DNA of 64,000 bases from Talpa occidentalis (GCF_014898055.3 NW_023601433.1:84577106-84641105), one strand, 5' to 3'; counted from the first letter of the stretch, positions 47,849-60,642 are shown. Notes: generated from the sequence alone by a model not told the origin. Translations and numbers: made by a program.

Positions 47849-49573
47849 TTGAAGCCATTTTGAGGAGTTCATTCCTACAACTCTCCCCAAATTTTATTCT
47901 GTTAATTACTAAGCATAGAAAGATGATCTATTGGTTCTATAAAGATTTCTGTTGGTGGAAATGATTTTATAACAAGGAGAAATTTTCAGATATGTATTTG
48001 ATTTGTTAGATCAAGGTTCAAGAGCTACTCTGTATAACACTCCTTTATGGGCATCATTTATTAAAAGGGAATCATTGATACTTTCCTCTTAATATGACTG
48101 ATGCATTTTTCCTTATAGTTGTCAAATAGTCTGATGGAGGAATATGCTGGATATCATGGCAATACCAAGGAGTTATTCTGGAAAGAGAAAGAGATTAAGA
48201 GGAAGAGGAAGAGAGAGTAAGAAGAGGAAATCAGAGTTTCTCAGAGTCAGTGGTGGTGGAGCAGAGCTGAGGTTTGTAAGATAGATAGGACTTTGAGTGG
48301 TGTGGACTTTCAAGCTGTGTTAGCAGGGAGATGGTTATGGGAACATGACAAAAGATGAAAACTGGCCAGTGGCCGGGACAAGATAGAATATCTATGCAAA
48401 AAGAATATTCTATGATGGTAGATCCATATAATGAATTGAGTCGGTCCTCCAATTCTAGAAATTTCTTGCTGTGAATAGCAGTTTTATGAAGATCTGGGGA
48501 ATTACCACTTGCTGGAGAAACTTTCATAGGGATGAGCCAAAACTAATTAATTTGCTAACAAGTTAGGGTCCATTCCTAGTTTTCCCCACAAGCTGAGGCC
48601 TAAAATTCATGAAGTAAAATGTGGAATTTGTGGTTATCAGCTAAATTAAGGACCCTTTTTGAAAATAGGAGATGTAGAAAGAGCATTTGAATGAACATGT
48701 GTTTCTAAGATTGGGAAAAGTTTTGTAGCTTCAGGGCCTAATGTAATTGATAAGTGATTCAGTCTTGATTTAGGCTTTTGTGTTAGAGATAGAATTCCTT
48801 CCGACTATTCACGATTCATTTACTTGATTCACACGTGATCTTTTTGATCTTTGAATTGCTATGTACAATTCAGTTTGACCATGGCTTCTGTCTTCATCAT
48901 GTGAAAATGGTAGGAATATTTGTAGAAACGTTTAAAAATTCACTCTAACATTTAAGAGAGTTTCAGCATTCTGTAGCCTTTACTGAAGTGTTTTTTGTGT
49001 TGGGATTGCAAGTCTGGTTGGTCTCCCTTTAAATAATCTGAGTATAAATTCCTTTTTTGCTGATAGATCCATATAATGAATTGAATCAGTTAATGTACCA
49101 TGCTAGGGAGTCTTATAATATAATTCATCTATTGGAGCTTGAGTGATCTTGCGTTTTAAATATCATTTCTTTTGGGGCAGTAAAAGATTTTATTGTTCAT
49201 TGATATTTCCCAACATCTGCAGTGGTCTCTCCATTGTACCATCCATTCTTCCCTCCTAACTAGGAATATAACTAGTTGTACACTGAGATAAACAATTGCC
49301 AAAGAACAGCAGATGGAATTAGTGGATTGACTTAAGGGAAGCATTTCCCATGGTACTTGTGATTATTCTTTATCAGTCAGCATTGGCCCCCAAATATTAA
49401 GTATATCAATTGTGTCACTGTTTGTTTACTGCCAGTTATTTAAAGGTGAAATCATCAGCTCTAGTTATGACTTGCTTTTCTTTTTAGTGACTTAGAAATG
49501 GAGCTTTATTGTAGGTGATAGTACACACTCAAGAGTGAGTGCAGGCACATTCAGAGGAGAATTGCCATGACTC

Positions 49574-49575
<2 letters not shown>

Positions 49576-49605
<30 letters not shown>

Positions 49606-49923
49606 TTTTTTTTTTTTTTTTAATAGAGGCATGCTTTATTTATTTGTTTGCTGGTTTCTTTGTTTGTTTTGTTTATACATGCACTGGGTACAGTCAGAAG
49701 CGCGGGAGGGCGAGAGAATTCACCAGAGCCAGAGCGGGGAGCAGAGCAGGCAGAAGGACCGAAGTACACTGCTGAGGGGAGCAGCGGGCGGCAGGAGAGG
49801 TCTGCGCGCCATGTGGGACCCTCCTCCGGTGGCCGGGGAGCAGCCGGGGATCGAACCGGCGCCGCAGAGGCCGCGCGCAGCTTCGCAACCCAGCGCTCAA
49901 CCGCTGCGCCACCGGGGAGGCCC
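49576..49923 (-). mobile_element. tRNA-derived SINE, type A with extra 3' block
   Basis: Reverse copy with a very long T-run (49573-49620, broken by aaa), then taatagaggcatgctttatt. It closely follows the apparent subfamily consensus. The duplication tgccatgactctt lies at 49563-49575 and 49924-49936, so it is young. Confidence 0.96.
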
Positions 49924-49948
49924 TGCCATGACTCTTAATGCTTTTCTT

Positions 49949-50265
49949 TTTTTTTTTTTTTTTTTTAAATAGAGGCATGTTTTATTTATTTATTTATTTG
50001 TTTGTTTGTTTTGTTTATACATGCACTGGGTACAGTCAGAAGCGCAGGAGGGTGAGAGAATTCACCAGAGCCAGAGCAGGGAGCAGAGCAGGCAGAAGGA
50101 CCGAAGTACACTGCTGAGGGGAGCAGTGGGCGGCAGGAGAGGTCTGCGCGCCATGTGGGACCCTCCTCCGGTGGCCAGGGAGCAGCCGGGGATCGAACCG
50201 GCGCCGCAGAGGCTGCGGGCAGCTTCGCAACCCAGCGCTCAACCGCTGCGCCACCGGGGAGGCCC
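49949..50265 (-). mobile_element. tRNA-derived SINE, type A with extra 3' block
   Basis: Reverse copy inserted next to the preceding one. A perfect 17-bp duplication, ctcttaatgcttttctt, lies at 49932-49948 and 50266-50282 and overlaps the duplication of the previous element. Confidence 0.96.
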
Positions 50266-50654
50266 CTCTTAATGCTTTTCTTAAATGTAAACTATTTAAC
50301 TTGTCATCACTGTGTTTGTTTTTTTAAAATTGAGGCAGGGAAAAAACTCATGTTACCACAAATGCTAGTGAAAGTTCAAAATTGAACAAGCATGTTTTAT
50401 TTTTTACATAGTCCTGATTATAGGACATATACATTTATTATACTATTTTTGTTTTACAGTTTAAATTATTTAATTATTTTTTAGTTATTGAATAATATAC
50501 CATTATGATATGTTATAATTTGATTGAAAACTTACCTTTAGACCTTGAAATTGCTTTGGCTTTCCCACTATAATAAAGTAAGACTGAACATCTTTGTGCT
50601 CTTCTTATTTGGGAATGTCCTATAGGATAAATTCTTAGAAATTGGATTACTTTC

Positions 50655-50990
50655 GGGGCCTCCCCGGTGGCGCAGCGGTTGAGCACTGGGTTGCGAAGCT
50701 GCCCACGGCCTCTGCAGCGCCGGTTCGATCCCCGGCTGCTCCCCGGCCACCAGAGGAGGGTCCCACATGGCGCGCAGACCTCTCCTGCCGCCCGCTGCTC
50801 CCCTCAGCAGTGTCCTTCGGCCCTTCTGCCTGCTCTGCTCCCCACTCTGGCTCTGGTGAATTCTCTCACCCTCCCGCGCTTCTGACTGTACCCAGTGCAT
50901 GTATAAACAAAACAAACAAACAAATAAATAAATAAAACATGCCTCTATTAATAAAAAAAAAAAAATTAAAAAAAAAAAAAAAAAAAAGAA
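50655..50990 (+). mobile_element. tRNA-derived SINE, type A with extra 3' block
   Basis: Forward copy ending aaaacatgcctctatta and a long A-run. A perfect 18-bp duplication, agaaattggattactttc, lies at 50637-50654 and 50991-51008. It forms an inverted pair with the two reverse copies to its left. Confidence 0.96.
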
Positions 50991-52439
50991 AGAAATTGGA
51001 TTACTTTCTATTTATTTCAGATGTATGCCCTAAGATGAATTTAGCATCTTACCTAACCCTTTTAGATAATTGTATCTCTGCTAATCCTGAAGGGCAAAGT
51101 AGATGGAAATTGCTATTTAAATTTAGGGGAATAAAGTAGTTCATGTCCTAATCCTGACTTTTCTGCTAGTTATTAGTGTCCAGTTAATTTCCTTATGTGT
51201 ACAAGTAATATTCTCTACTACTCAAAAGTCCTATTTGTCCATTCTTATTACCACATTGACTTGCAATACAGGTTGACATTTTACACTTCACATCATTTGT
51301 GTTCTGTATTTTCCCAGGTGGAAAATGATACTAAATTGGCTGGAATGGTCCTCTCTATAACCATTACATCAAATACTGGACTCTTGTTCAAAGTCAGATT
51401 TGGCCGGCAAAGAATATTCTCTTAGACTGCTACTAGATTTTTCAGAATGATTGTGGTTGTTTTTGCTTAAAATACACATGTGTTACATATGATAAAAACA
51501 TTACATTAAGGTGCAAGTTACTTTGAAAGTCACTCCCTTAATTAGGGCAACTTTAGCATTATCACCAAAGTACAGTTAGTGTCCTTTTCTTCTGATTGAG
51601 GACGACAGGGATCTTCCCATTTCCTTAAATAGCTCCCCCTTTTTTAAAGAGAAAAATATTAATTTTCTAACGACATTTTTGGCCTTTTATCTTCTTGGTC
51701 AAGAGCAGTTATTGAGAACAGTGGTTTTATATGAGGAACTGAGACAAATCATTCAATATTCATAAGTACCAGAATAGAATCTCCATAGCTGGCTTACTAA
51801 AACACAAAGGTATGTCTTTATAAGATGACTTTAGGCCATGACCTTCAAACATTAGAACTCTGAAAAACAGCAGCACAGTGGACAGTTCTCTGTTTTCATA
51901 AGGGGCCATTGAAATGGATAATGCTGAGTTGTCTAATGGATTTCTGAAAGCATATTGTGCTCTAGATACTGCTAAATCAATACATACAACAGTCACTTAA
52001 GTGTGTACATTATATAATATTTGGTTAATTATATTATAACTCAAATCCTTTCGGAGTATTTGTCTTTAAGTGGAATGCTAAAAATATAAATGCTTATAAA
52101 AATAGAATCAGAAAAATGCAGAAGTGTAGTGTTTTTTCAGGTAATCTTAACATTTGCAGTCACCTACAGATTCTGTTAAATACTTTATTTTATGAATGTG
52201 ATGTGTGTTTCAGCAGTACTTATGTTTGAGATTGATAATAAAGATGGGTTTAATGTTACTGAGACGTTCTTCCATTTTTGAAGCCAATAAAAGCCTATCT
52301 TGAATTTTTTAGTAGTTGCTTCATATATTATGAGAAGATGATCAGCGTGCCATCAGTAAAAAATGTGTGTGAAGCACATATGTATTTTTACATCAAGGAG
52401 TTACATTGGATGGGAATTACAAAAACCAGTACTGCAGTT

Positions 52440-52516
52440 TGTTTGTTTGTTTTTTAAAGATTTCTTTCTACAAGCACTGGGTACAATCAGAAGCGCGGGA
52501 GGGTGAGAGAATTCTG
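52440..52516 (-). mobile_element. SINE tail-side fragment, reverse
   Basis: About 75 bases of type A tail side (caagcactgggtacaatcag to gtgagagaattc). They stop abruptly before a fuller copy of the same family in the same orientation. Confidence 0.8.
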
Positions 52517-52821
52517 GACTTTATTTTTTATTTTATTTTTTAAAAAGATTTATTTATTTATTTGTTTGTTTGTTTGTTTATTTATACAAGCACTGGGTAC
52601 AGTCAGAAGTGCGGGAGGGTGAGAGAATTCACCAGAGCCAGAGTGGGGAGCAGAACAGGCAGACTGACAAAATACACTGCTGAGGGGAGTAACGGGCACG
52701 GCAGGAGAGGTCTGCACGCCATGTGGGACCCTCGCCCGGTGGCCAGGGATTGAACCGGCGCTGCACAGGCTGCGGGCAGATTTGCAGCCCAGTGCTCAAC
52801 TGCTGCACCACCAGGGGAGGC
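52517..52821 (-). mobile_element. tRNA-derived SINE, type A
   Basis: Reverse full-length copy. The flanks of the pair of elements together (ctgcagtttg at 52432 and ctgcagagtt at 52824) look like one old duplication. This suggests the fragment arose by a partial tandem event. Confidence 0.88.
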
Positions 52822-54866
52822 CTCCTGCAGAGTTTTTTAAATGAACAAAATAACTAGGGAGATGACCAAATTAAAAAAAATTTTTTATAACATTGAACAG
52901 TACCTCAGTTATTTTGGTTGTTTGCAATAATGGTAGAGGCTGGCAACTGATTTTGAGGGAGAAATTCTTAAAAAAATTTTTTTTAAAGCAATCTAACTTC
53001 CTTGGGTATATTACAGCTTCAAAGTAGATGATTGTCCTTGAATATGATCCTTTTTAAAGGAACTTGAATTATGTTGTCTGCTGCATGTAAAAAATAATCG
53101 AAAGGGTAATTTGTATTTGAATCCAGACAAAAAGATAGGAAAATCATTTTGTACATCTTGGTGATGAAGAACATTTAATCAGTCACTATTAACTTCATCT
53201 TGTATTAGAAACTAGGTAAAAATGTCCCTAGTTCTTGTTTTTAACCACTTGCAATGTACTCAGTGATACCTAGTGAATATAGCTATAACTAGTTGGAATT
53301 TTTTCTTTTATTAAAGAAATTATACGGTAAAGTTGATCATTTGGGTGTATACTGTTCTATAAATTTTAACACATGCGTAGGTTCATGTAACCACCACTAC
53401 AATCAGGATTTGAAGTAGTTTTTTTTTTACCCCCAAAACTCCATCATACCCACTCTTTATAGTGACACTTTGTTCCCCTTAACTGTGACAGTCATTGATC
53501 CCCAAAGTGTAGGTTTTTTCCTCTCAAAGTCATATAAGTTGAATTGTAGAGATGCAACCTTTTGAAATTGGCTTCTTTTACTCAAAATGCCACTGAGTTT
53601 CTTTGAAGTTGTGTGTATCAAGTTTGTTTTTTATTGTTAGGTTGTTGGTTGAAATTTTATGGCATTTGGATGTTATTTCTGATTGTCTAGGTTGGCACTG
53701 AAGTTTGAATTGGTTACTACCTTTTAAATCTTTGAACTTTTTTTTTCAAATCAATTAAATGAGATATATATGTAGTTACTTTTTTGAGTTGGTATTTGTT
53801 TTCAAACTGAACATTTTTTAATTCAGTTCAGTGACTTGCATGTTTAGCTAAGCAATGTAGTTATAGGTTTACATTGCTCTGGAAGCTCTAATTCATTGGG
53901 ATCACAGTTTTTAGGGGCAAAACTGAAGTAGAAGAAAATTTACAGGTTTGTGAGATAATGATTGATTAAATGTCTCTCATTATCAATTCATACAAAACTG
54001 TTTTCCTACATTTTTGTCTATTTGTGAGGTTTGTCAGAGTAAACCATTTTTGAATGTCACTGTCATTGAGTTGACAGAATTTCCTTTGCTTTCATTCCAA
54101 ACTCTTTCCTACCCTGATGTTCTGATCTACTGAGAACCAGACCCCTCTAGTTATAATAGTATGTTCATTTTGACATAGTCAAATTTATATGCATAAAGTC
54201 TTTGCATTGTAAATTTAGTTTAACTCTTTATCTTGACAACTGGTTCCTTTTTGTGGTTGATTGAAGATTTAATGGTTTTATTATTCTCCCAGCTGCTGAA
54301 AAATCTAGAGGCTTCCTGATAATTGTATGTTTTGGCAAAAAATAGTAGTGATTCCTCTGTCAATGTAACTGGATAATTCTACACCATGTCATCATTTGAA
54401 ATAATAGATTAACCATAGTAAGAATGGAGTGTTCTTCAAAAATCAAAGAACAAAAAGCAGTCATTTATTATAGGTATATTAGGTTTTGAAGATAACAATT
54501 TTGTTCTGTGTTCAGACAGTCCACCTGGTGATAGAAGTTAGAGACTTATATTTAATAAAGATTCGTATGTCAGTTTTCTGAAATAAATTAGTCGAATCAA
54601 TTTCTGACCTGTACGCTTGACTATATTATTTCATGATTTTGTTTTTATAATTAGGCCTTTATAATGCCAATTGTAATAGAACATTAGCAGAAATGTCAGG
54701 GAAAATGTCTTCATCTGTAAATATCTGTCTTGATAGCACATGTTTTCATATTTTCCTTGTAATCAAAATAATTCTTGGTGTGGGCCATTTTTAGATCCCA
54801 TTGAGTATATTTGCTATCAGTGAAAGCAATGCATATCAACTACTTCTCTGTTGTTTTTTTCCTCAG

Positions 54867-55384
54867 ATTTTAACATTTGAGACCAAGAACCCAACAGAAT
54901 TAGCAGAACGTTTGCGCTCTGTCTGTGGGAATCAGAGCAATGCCTATGCCCGCCTGCTGGAATACCGCCTGAATGCCTTGCGAGGACTGTGGAATGCCCA
55001 GCGCCAGCTGGCCTTGGAAGAGCAGCATGAAAGGGAAAGTTCGGGCGATGAAGAAACTTTGGCCTTGCTCAAACGCCAGGGCTTACTGCAGCAACCCGAG
55101 CAAGCTCCCTTCACATCGCGGATGGGGCTCCTGCTGGTCTTCCCCCTTATTCAGTCCCAGAGTAGAACAGACCCTTCTCTCTGTAACATAACTGCTGAGG
55201 TGCTATTGAACTGCCTTCGCGACTGCCAGCCTTTGAGCTTGACCAAGGAGCCTGCTGACTGTCTCAATGGAATTGAAACTTTGCTGTGCTCTTGGCTAGA
55301 GGAAACTTCAGACACAGGCAGACACATCCCACATAAGCAAAAAGAAAATGCTGCTGCTGCCCTGGTGGCCTTGGCATGTGCCAG
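54867..55384 (+). CDS. HECTD4: HECTD4 exon 2 (residues 59-231)
   Basis: A 518-base exon, preceded by a pyrimidine tract and cctcag and followed by gtaagg. It starts in phase 0 with ILTFETKNPTELAERLRS and leaves two bases (AG) of the Arg231 codon. The sequence matches the N-terminal part of HECTD4 as I know it. It contains a helical, Leu/Arg-rich stretch (ARLLEYRLNALRGLWNAQRQ), a short acidic segment (ESSGDEET) and a hydrophobic stretch (MGLLLVFPLIQ) too short and context-poor to call a membrane segment. No named domain covers this region, which probably helps build the long helical scaffold of the ligase. No stop or frameshift; the large size and intact frame make it the strongest coding evidence in the window. 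Confidence 0.97.
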
Positions 55385-56276
55385 GTAAGGAAACCAAATG
55401 TGCAGCTTGGTGACCTTGTAAGGCCTGCATCTGAAGTGGGCGAGTGAGTGATGGTGAGAACATTTGGTGGAAGTATTGACGGTCAGAGGCCTTTTTTGTT
55501 CTCAGTATTGAATGTCACAGCCTTGATGGTGCATAAGATGCTTTCACCAGAACTTGGCTGCAGGAGCCTGAGCTGGAACCCACGTTTGAGTCTTCATTTT
55601 CTGCTAAACCGTGATAACAACCTAACAGTTTAAAATGGAAAATCAAGCCTGACCATTATATGTTCACCCCTCCTTAGATGATAAGTTTTATATCAGGTAG
55701 TTTAGGAGAGGATGTTATATCGCTCTTTCTCCTGGAAGGACAGTCAAAAAATTTATATAGCTTTTAATATTTTTCATGTGTGTCTGTAGGGTTGCATCAG
55801 CACACAGACTTAGTTATAAACTGTGTTTCTGGACCCGGATGCTTGCTTCAAATGGTTGAATTTAATTGAAAGCTCTGTCTATACCAAGATCTAATAGTGT
55901 GCTGTCCTTTGTATGTGAGTCGCTGTTAACTGATCCACTGTCAATAGGAACTGTACCTGGAGTTATTCTGCAGGAGAGGATTTCTACATCTTCCTGGTCA
56001 GTAACCTGCATGATCACTGGAACATATCTGTGAGAAAAAAGTTTCACTACGCTTCCTTTCCTCTAAACTTGTTGTCAAGAGACCAATTAGGACCTTGGTC
56101 TGACAAATCTAGCCCTCTCCCCTCAGAATTTTTTCTTTGATTGGGTTATTCTTTTAGCAAAGTATATGTGGGAAAATTCTTCCTGGAGGATTATTAAGTT
56201 TTTAACTTTGAACTTCTTCCTCTGTCTTTGTGGTTTCAAAGTTGACCTTCAAATGGTTGAATTGCAAGCTCTTTTT

Positions 56277-56599
56277 TTTTTTTTTTTTTTTTATATAGAG
56301 GCATGTTTTTATTTATTTATTTGTTTGCTCGTTTGTTTGTTTTGTTTATGCATGCACTGGGTACAGTCAGAAGCGCAGGAGGGTGAGAGAATTCACCAGA
56401 GCCAGAGCAGGGAGCAGAGCAGGCAGAAGGATCGAAGTACACTGCTGAGGGGAGCAGCGGGCGGCAGGAGAGGTCTGCGCGCCATGTGGGACCCTCCTCC
56501 GGTGGCCGGGGAGCAGCCGGGGATTGAAACGGCGCCGCAGAGGCCGCAGGCAGCTTCGCAACCCAGTGCTCTACCGCTAAGCCACGGGGGAGGCCCCTC
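56277..56599 (-). mobile_element. tRNA-derived SINE, type A with extra 3' block
   Basis: Reverse copy; after a 22-base T-run it reads tatagaggcatgtttttat. The duplication gcaagctcttttt lies at 56264-56276 and 56600-56612. Confidence 0.95.
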
Positions 56600-57079
56600 G
56601 CAAGCTCTTTTTAAGGCCAAATGGCACTAGTATTTATTGTCAGTTCTTTGCCCTGAATAAACTATCATAGCCTAGTTTTAAATCTCTGAAGACTATAATT
56701 GATAATGGAAATCCTGACATATGCTTAATTCTAGAGAAATTATTGGGTGGTACTGAAATAAGTTTCCCTGCAAAGGCTTTGTATTGGATTGAATTAATTT
56801 TTGCATAAGCTGAAGACAATTTCAAGCCCTAAATAGATTTGCTATTAATGCAAAAATGCCATTTTGAGAAAATATGCTTTTAGATTGGACTGCATATGGA
56901 CAGATTTAGGGTAGTAAAAATATTCATCAACTCTTTAGTTTCAAATATTTTACATTGAGTTGGATTATAAAACTCTTATTATGTGCACAAATACAGTATG
57001 AATCACAGATAGTTATTGAATTTATGTCACATACTTGAGATTCCAAATTCATTCAACAGAAATGTTGAATATTTTTCTT

Positions 57080-57354
57080 TTCTTTTCTTTTTTCTAAAGA
57101 TTTATTTATTTATTTATACAAGCACTGGGTATAGTCAGAAGCGCAGGAGGGTGAGAGAATTCACCAGAGCCAGAGCAGGGAACAGAACAGGCAGAGTGAC
57201 GAAATACACTGCTGAGGGGAGCAGTGGGCGGCAGGAGAGGTCTGTGCACCATATGGGACCCTCGCCCTGCAGCTGGGGATCAAACCGGCGCTGCAGAGGC
57301 TGCGGGCAGCTTCGCAGCCCAGCGCTCAACCGCTGCGCCACCAGGGGAGGCCCC
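57080..57354 (-). mobile_element. tRNA-derived SINE, type A
   Basis: Reverse copy after a ttttcttttcttttt run. It ends gcgccaccaggggaggcccc. Confidence 0.92.
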
Positions 57355-57489
57355 AGTCTGGACTTTATTTACCTCAGAAGTCGCACGCTTTTTAGTGTTA
57401 GATCGTCCCCTTTATATGAAGTTATGTGGGGCATGTCATTGAACTTTTGAGCTTGGTGCTTCAAAAATAGAATTACTTTCCCCCCACAT

Positions 57490-58140
57490 TTAAAGATGTT
57501 CATTCATTTAACCAGCATTTATCAAGTATTGCTGATGTGCCAAGAGCCTTGCTAGGTTTCAGGGCTATAGTGATTCAAGGTCTCTAACCTTATAGTTGAA
57601 TGGACTCAGGATCATTCATTTTGCACATAATTATTATTCACCCTGTGCAAAGCAGTCCTCTAGGAAGTGGGGATACAACATTGTGCAAGGTAAGTGGCCC
57701 CTAAAATGACATTTATATGAGAGTCAGAGGCAGACAACTAGCAACAAATGTATGTATAAAGTAATGTGGAAGAGGGATGTGTACTAGAAGAAAACAAGCC
57801 AGGATGCTTTGATAGAGAATCACTAAGTGGAGGGGGTAGAACCTTCTAGCTAGATCCCAGGGAAGACCATACTACAGAGGATGTTAAACCGAGGCCTGAA
57901 TGGGAAAAGCCAGTAGCACAGAAGAGCCAGAGAGATGTCCAGACCAGAGGAGCAGTAAACTCACACTCAGATGCTCCTTCTGTTCTTGGAGTATCCGAGG
58001 GACAGCACAGTGAGCAGGGTAGTGGAGTGCAGCGGTAGAGGAGAGGGGCAGGAGATGAGGTTTGCAGGGCCTAGATCATATAGGGGCTTAGGAGCCATGG
58101 AAGGAGTTTAAATTTTACTCTGAAAATCTGAATGAGTCTG
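57490..58140 (-). mobile_element. L2-like fossil
   Basis: Reads ttcatttaaccagcattta, tctaggaagtggggataca, then ggcctgaatgggaaaagcc, gggacagcacagtgagcag, ggcaggagatgaggtttgc and cctagatcatataggggct. This is the common reverse-strand order of the ancient L2-type 3' region. Confidence 0.5.
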
Positions 58141-59264
58141 GCAGGTAATAATCCCTTAGATGTGGGATAGTGGTTTCCAGTTTGCATTTTGCCCTTTATT
58201 TTAACCTCCCTGTACCCCAGGGAGTCAACCCTATTGGACAGATGAAGAAGCAACAATCCATAGGAGTTCGGTGACAGGATCAAGATGGTGCAGCTGGCGA
58301 GTGAGAGTCAGCTTTCAGGCCGTGTCCTGACTCCCAACCAATGCGTTTATCTACTCAGTCTGATTTTGCTTCTTTGAACATCAGAGATAGTGAAAGGGGC
58401 AATGAAGAGGACTCTAAGGCCTACTTGATCCAGTGTTAGGTATTCCATTCCTTTTGGGGTTGTAGGCATATGATACCTAGCTATTGAAGGCTTGGCGAAG
58501 AGAATTTGGCAGTGACCGGATGTCAGCCCATCTGATAAGGGCCATTCTTTAGTTCAGGAAGTTTCTTGTGGTGATTTATACTTGGGTCTGGCCAGGTAAG
58601 TCTTGTGCATCTTAAAAGCACCTTCATTTAGATCCAGCTGATCGTATCATAGATTTCCTAGACCCTGAACCTTGGGAATGAAAAGGAAATTTAGTTGTAA
58701 GCTCTGCAAGCATTTCAGTCATCTCCCTCACAGCAGGGAATGCAGAAGGAACACTTCTTAGCATAAATATTAATTATTTGGATATTTTTCTTTTTATCCT
58801 ATTTAATATGGGGGTGGTTGGTGAGATGTTATGTAAAATGGATGAACTTAACAAAAACATTTAAAAATTAAGCCTGGGAATACTTTTAAACTTTAAATGT
58901 AACTTGGTTTTAAATATAACTTGGTTCTGTGAAATCTCTCCTCTCTACTAGCAAATAATTTAATGAGGGAAACAGTATTCAAGCATAATTAACAACTTGT
59001 TCTTTGTTTTGAACTTTACTTGAAACTTTTGTGTTAGGAAAAATTATTTGTTTTTAAAAAAACAAGGAGAAGCTCATAACTGGCATGGTGCCTAGTAACT
59101 TTTTATATGAACCAAGCATACTTTTTAGAGGCTATCCTCTGATCTGCAGAAGCAGACAGACAGATTTTGGAAACTTTCCATCTGGTTAATAAAATTAACA
59201 TCAACAACCTAACTTACTTGACTTTCAATTTTGATAATTTTCTGTTCCCTCCTTTTATTTTTAG

Positions 59265-59354
59265 GGGATCATTGAAAACTTTTGTCCATACAGTCCATCT
59301 GTTACAGAAACAGACTGATCTAGGGTCCCTGCCTGTAGCTGATGTGCTGTATAG
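59265..59354 (+). CDS. HECTD4: HECTD4 exon 3 (residues 231-261)
   Basis: A 90-base exon between ccttttatttttag and gtaagt. Its first G completes Arg231 and its last AG opens Arg261, so both borders are phase 2 and the exon could be skipped without shifting the frame. It encodes GSLKTFVHTVHLLQKQTDLG and SLPVADVLY. The protein matches HECTD4 as I recall it. It is too short for domain analysis; it continues the predicted helical region of exon 2. Confidence 0.95.
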
Positions 59355-59512
59355 GTAAGTTGTCATTTAGGATCCCCACTCTCCTTCCACACAAGGCAGA
59401 TTTATCCATAAAGACTCTTTTAAGAAATAGATTGATAAACTCTTGCTGACTAATGATTCATATTCATATTATCATATTATCATATATATTATATTATCAT
59501 ATTCATCTTCTT

Positions 59513-59783
59513 TGTTTCTTAAAGATTTATTTATGCGTACAAGAGATGGGGTACAGGCCAGAGGCGTGGGGTGGGGGGTGAGAGGATTCACCAGAGACAG
59601 AGTAGGGAACAGAACAGGTGGATTGACAGAAATACACTGCTGAAGGGAGCAGCGGGCAAGTCAGGAGAGGTCTGCTGAGCCATGTGGGTTGCTCCCTGGC
59701 CGACCAGGAATCGAACTCATGCTGCAGTGGCTGCGGATAGCTCCATAGGTTGCATCTTAACCCTTGCTCCACCAGGGAGGCCC
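59513..59783 (-). mobile_element. tRNA-derived SINE, type B
   Basis: Reverse copy. The 15-bp duplication catattcatcttctt lies at 59498-59512 and 59784-59798. Confidence 0.94.
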
Positions 59784-59832
59784 CATATTCATCTTCTTAA
59801 GTAAGAATTTTGTCTTATGTTTCCTGCTCTTT

Positions 59833-60099
59833 TCTCTTTTCTAAGATTTACCTATTCATGCACACAAGAACTGGGGTATAAGCCAGAGGTGTGGGGGTGA
59901 GAGGGTTCACCAGAGACAGAGCGGGTAGCAGAACAGGCGGATTGACTGAAATAGACTGCTGAGGGAAGCAGCGGGCAAGACAGGAGAGGTCTGCCGCACC
60001 ATGTGGTTTGCTCCCTGGCCGGGGATCAAACTTGTGCTGCAGTGGTTGTGGATAGCCTCATAGGTTGCGTCTTAATCTCTTGTGCCACCAGGGAGGCCC
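59833..60099 (-). mobile_element. tRNA-derived SINE, type B
   Basis: Reverse copy, 50 bases after the previous one. Imperfect flanks: gtttcctgctctttt and gtttcctcctttaa. Confidence 0.9.
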
Positions 60100-60511
60100 T
60101 GTTTCCTCCTTTAAAAGTGTTACTTTTCATTCTTTTGGATTTTTAAAAATTCAGTAGCTTGTAATCTATTCTCATTGCCCATTTCAAGATGATGAAGTAT
60201 TAAGGTATAAAGAAGAAAGTGAAATTATTCATAATCTCATGTTTCCCAATTCATAAACACACCTTTCTCTCTCGCTGTCAGTCTCTCTCATGCATATATA
60301 AAGTATATACATTTTATACATGATTAAAAGTTCATTTTAACATTTCTATAAGCACCACTTTGTAATTTTTGAATTTAAAAGTACATTGTGAATGGATTTT
60401 CAGATGTGTACTTTTTGTATAGAACTCTTTTAGTTTTCTGATCTTTGAGATGGTGGGTAGACTTTAGTTTGATAATCTCAGTGCCCTGTGCTTCTCCTTC
60501 TTTCTTTTTAG

Positions 60512-60642
60512 GTTATTGCTTTTGGAAGGGGGGCCTGGATCCCCTTCCTGTTTGCTTGGTGGCAAACACATAGTGTCATGGGGCTATGAGGACATGTTGC
60601 CCGCACCGGATAGCAACACTGGCTCCAGTTCTGAAAATAAAG
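60512..60642 (+). CDS. HECTD4: HECTD4 exon 4 (residues 261-305)
   Basis: A 131-base exon. Acceptor ctttttag and donor AAG|gtaatg. It completes Arg261 and then reads LLLLEGGPGSPSCLLGGKHI and VSWGYEDMLPAPDSNTGSSS, ending ENK plus one base of the Asp305 codon. The region matches HECTD4. The Ser/Asn-rich end is probably a flexible linker. The splice phase changes from 2 to 1 here, so skipping this exon would break the frame. Confidence 0.95.

Larger units (their letters stand above)
55385..59264 (+). other. HECTD4: HECTD4 intron 2 (3.9 kb)
   Basis: Runs from gtaagg to ttatttttag. It contains two reverse SINEs and an L2-like stretch near 57490-58140. Positions 55390-56270, 56610-57075 and 58150-59264 show no gene. 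A weak exon-like pattern on the minus strand at 55957-56027 is treated as a finding, not a gene. Confidence 0.93.
59355..60511 (+). other. HECTD4: HECTD4 intron 3 (1.2 kb)
   Basis: Begins gtaagt and ends ctttctttttag. About half is two reverse SINEs. The 3' part (60110-60500) is AT-rich with nothing recognisable. Confidence 0.93.

Noticed and set aside
49576..50282. A CRISPR-like or tandem repeat array in the SINE cluster
   Set aside because: The repeats are whole retroposons with separate target duplications; there are no regular short repeats and spacers.
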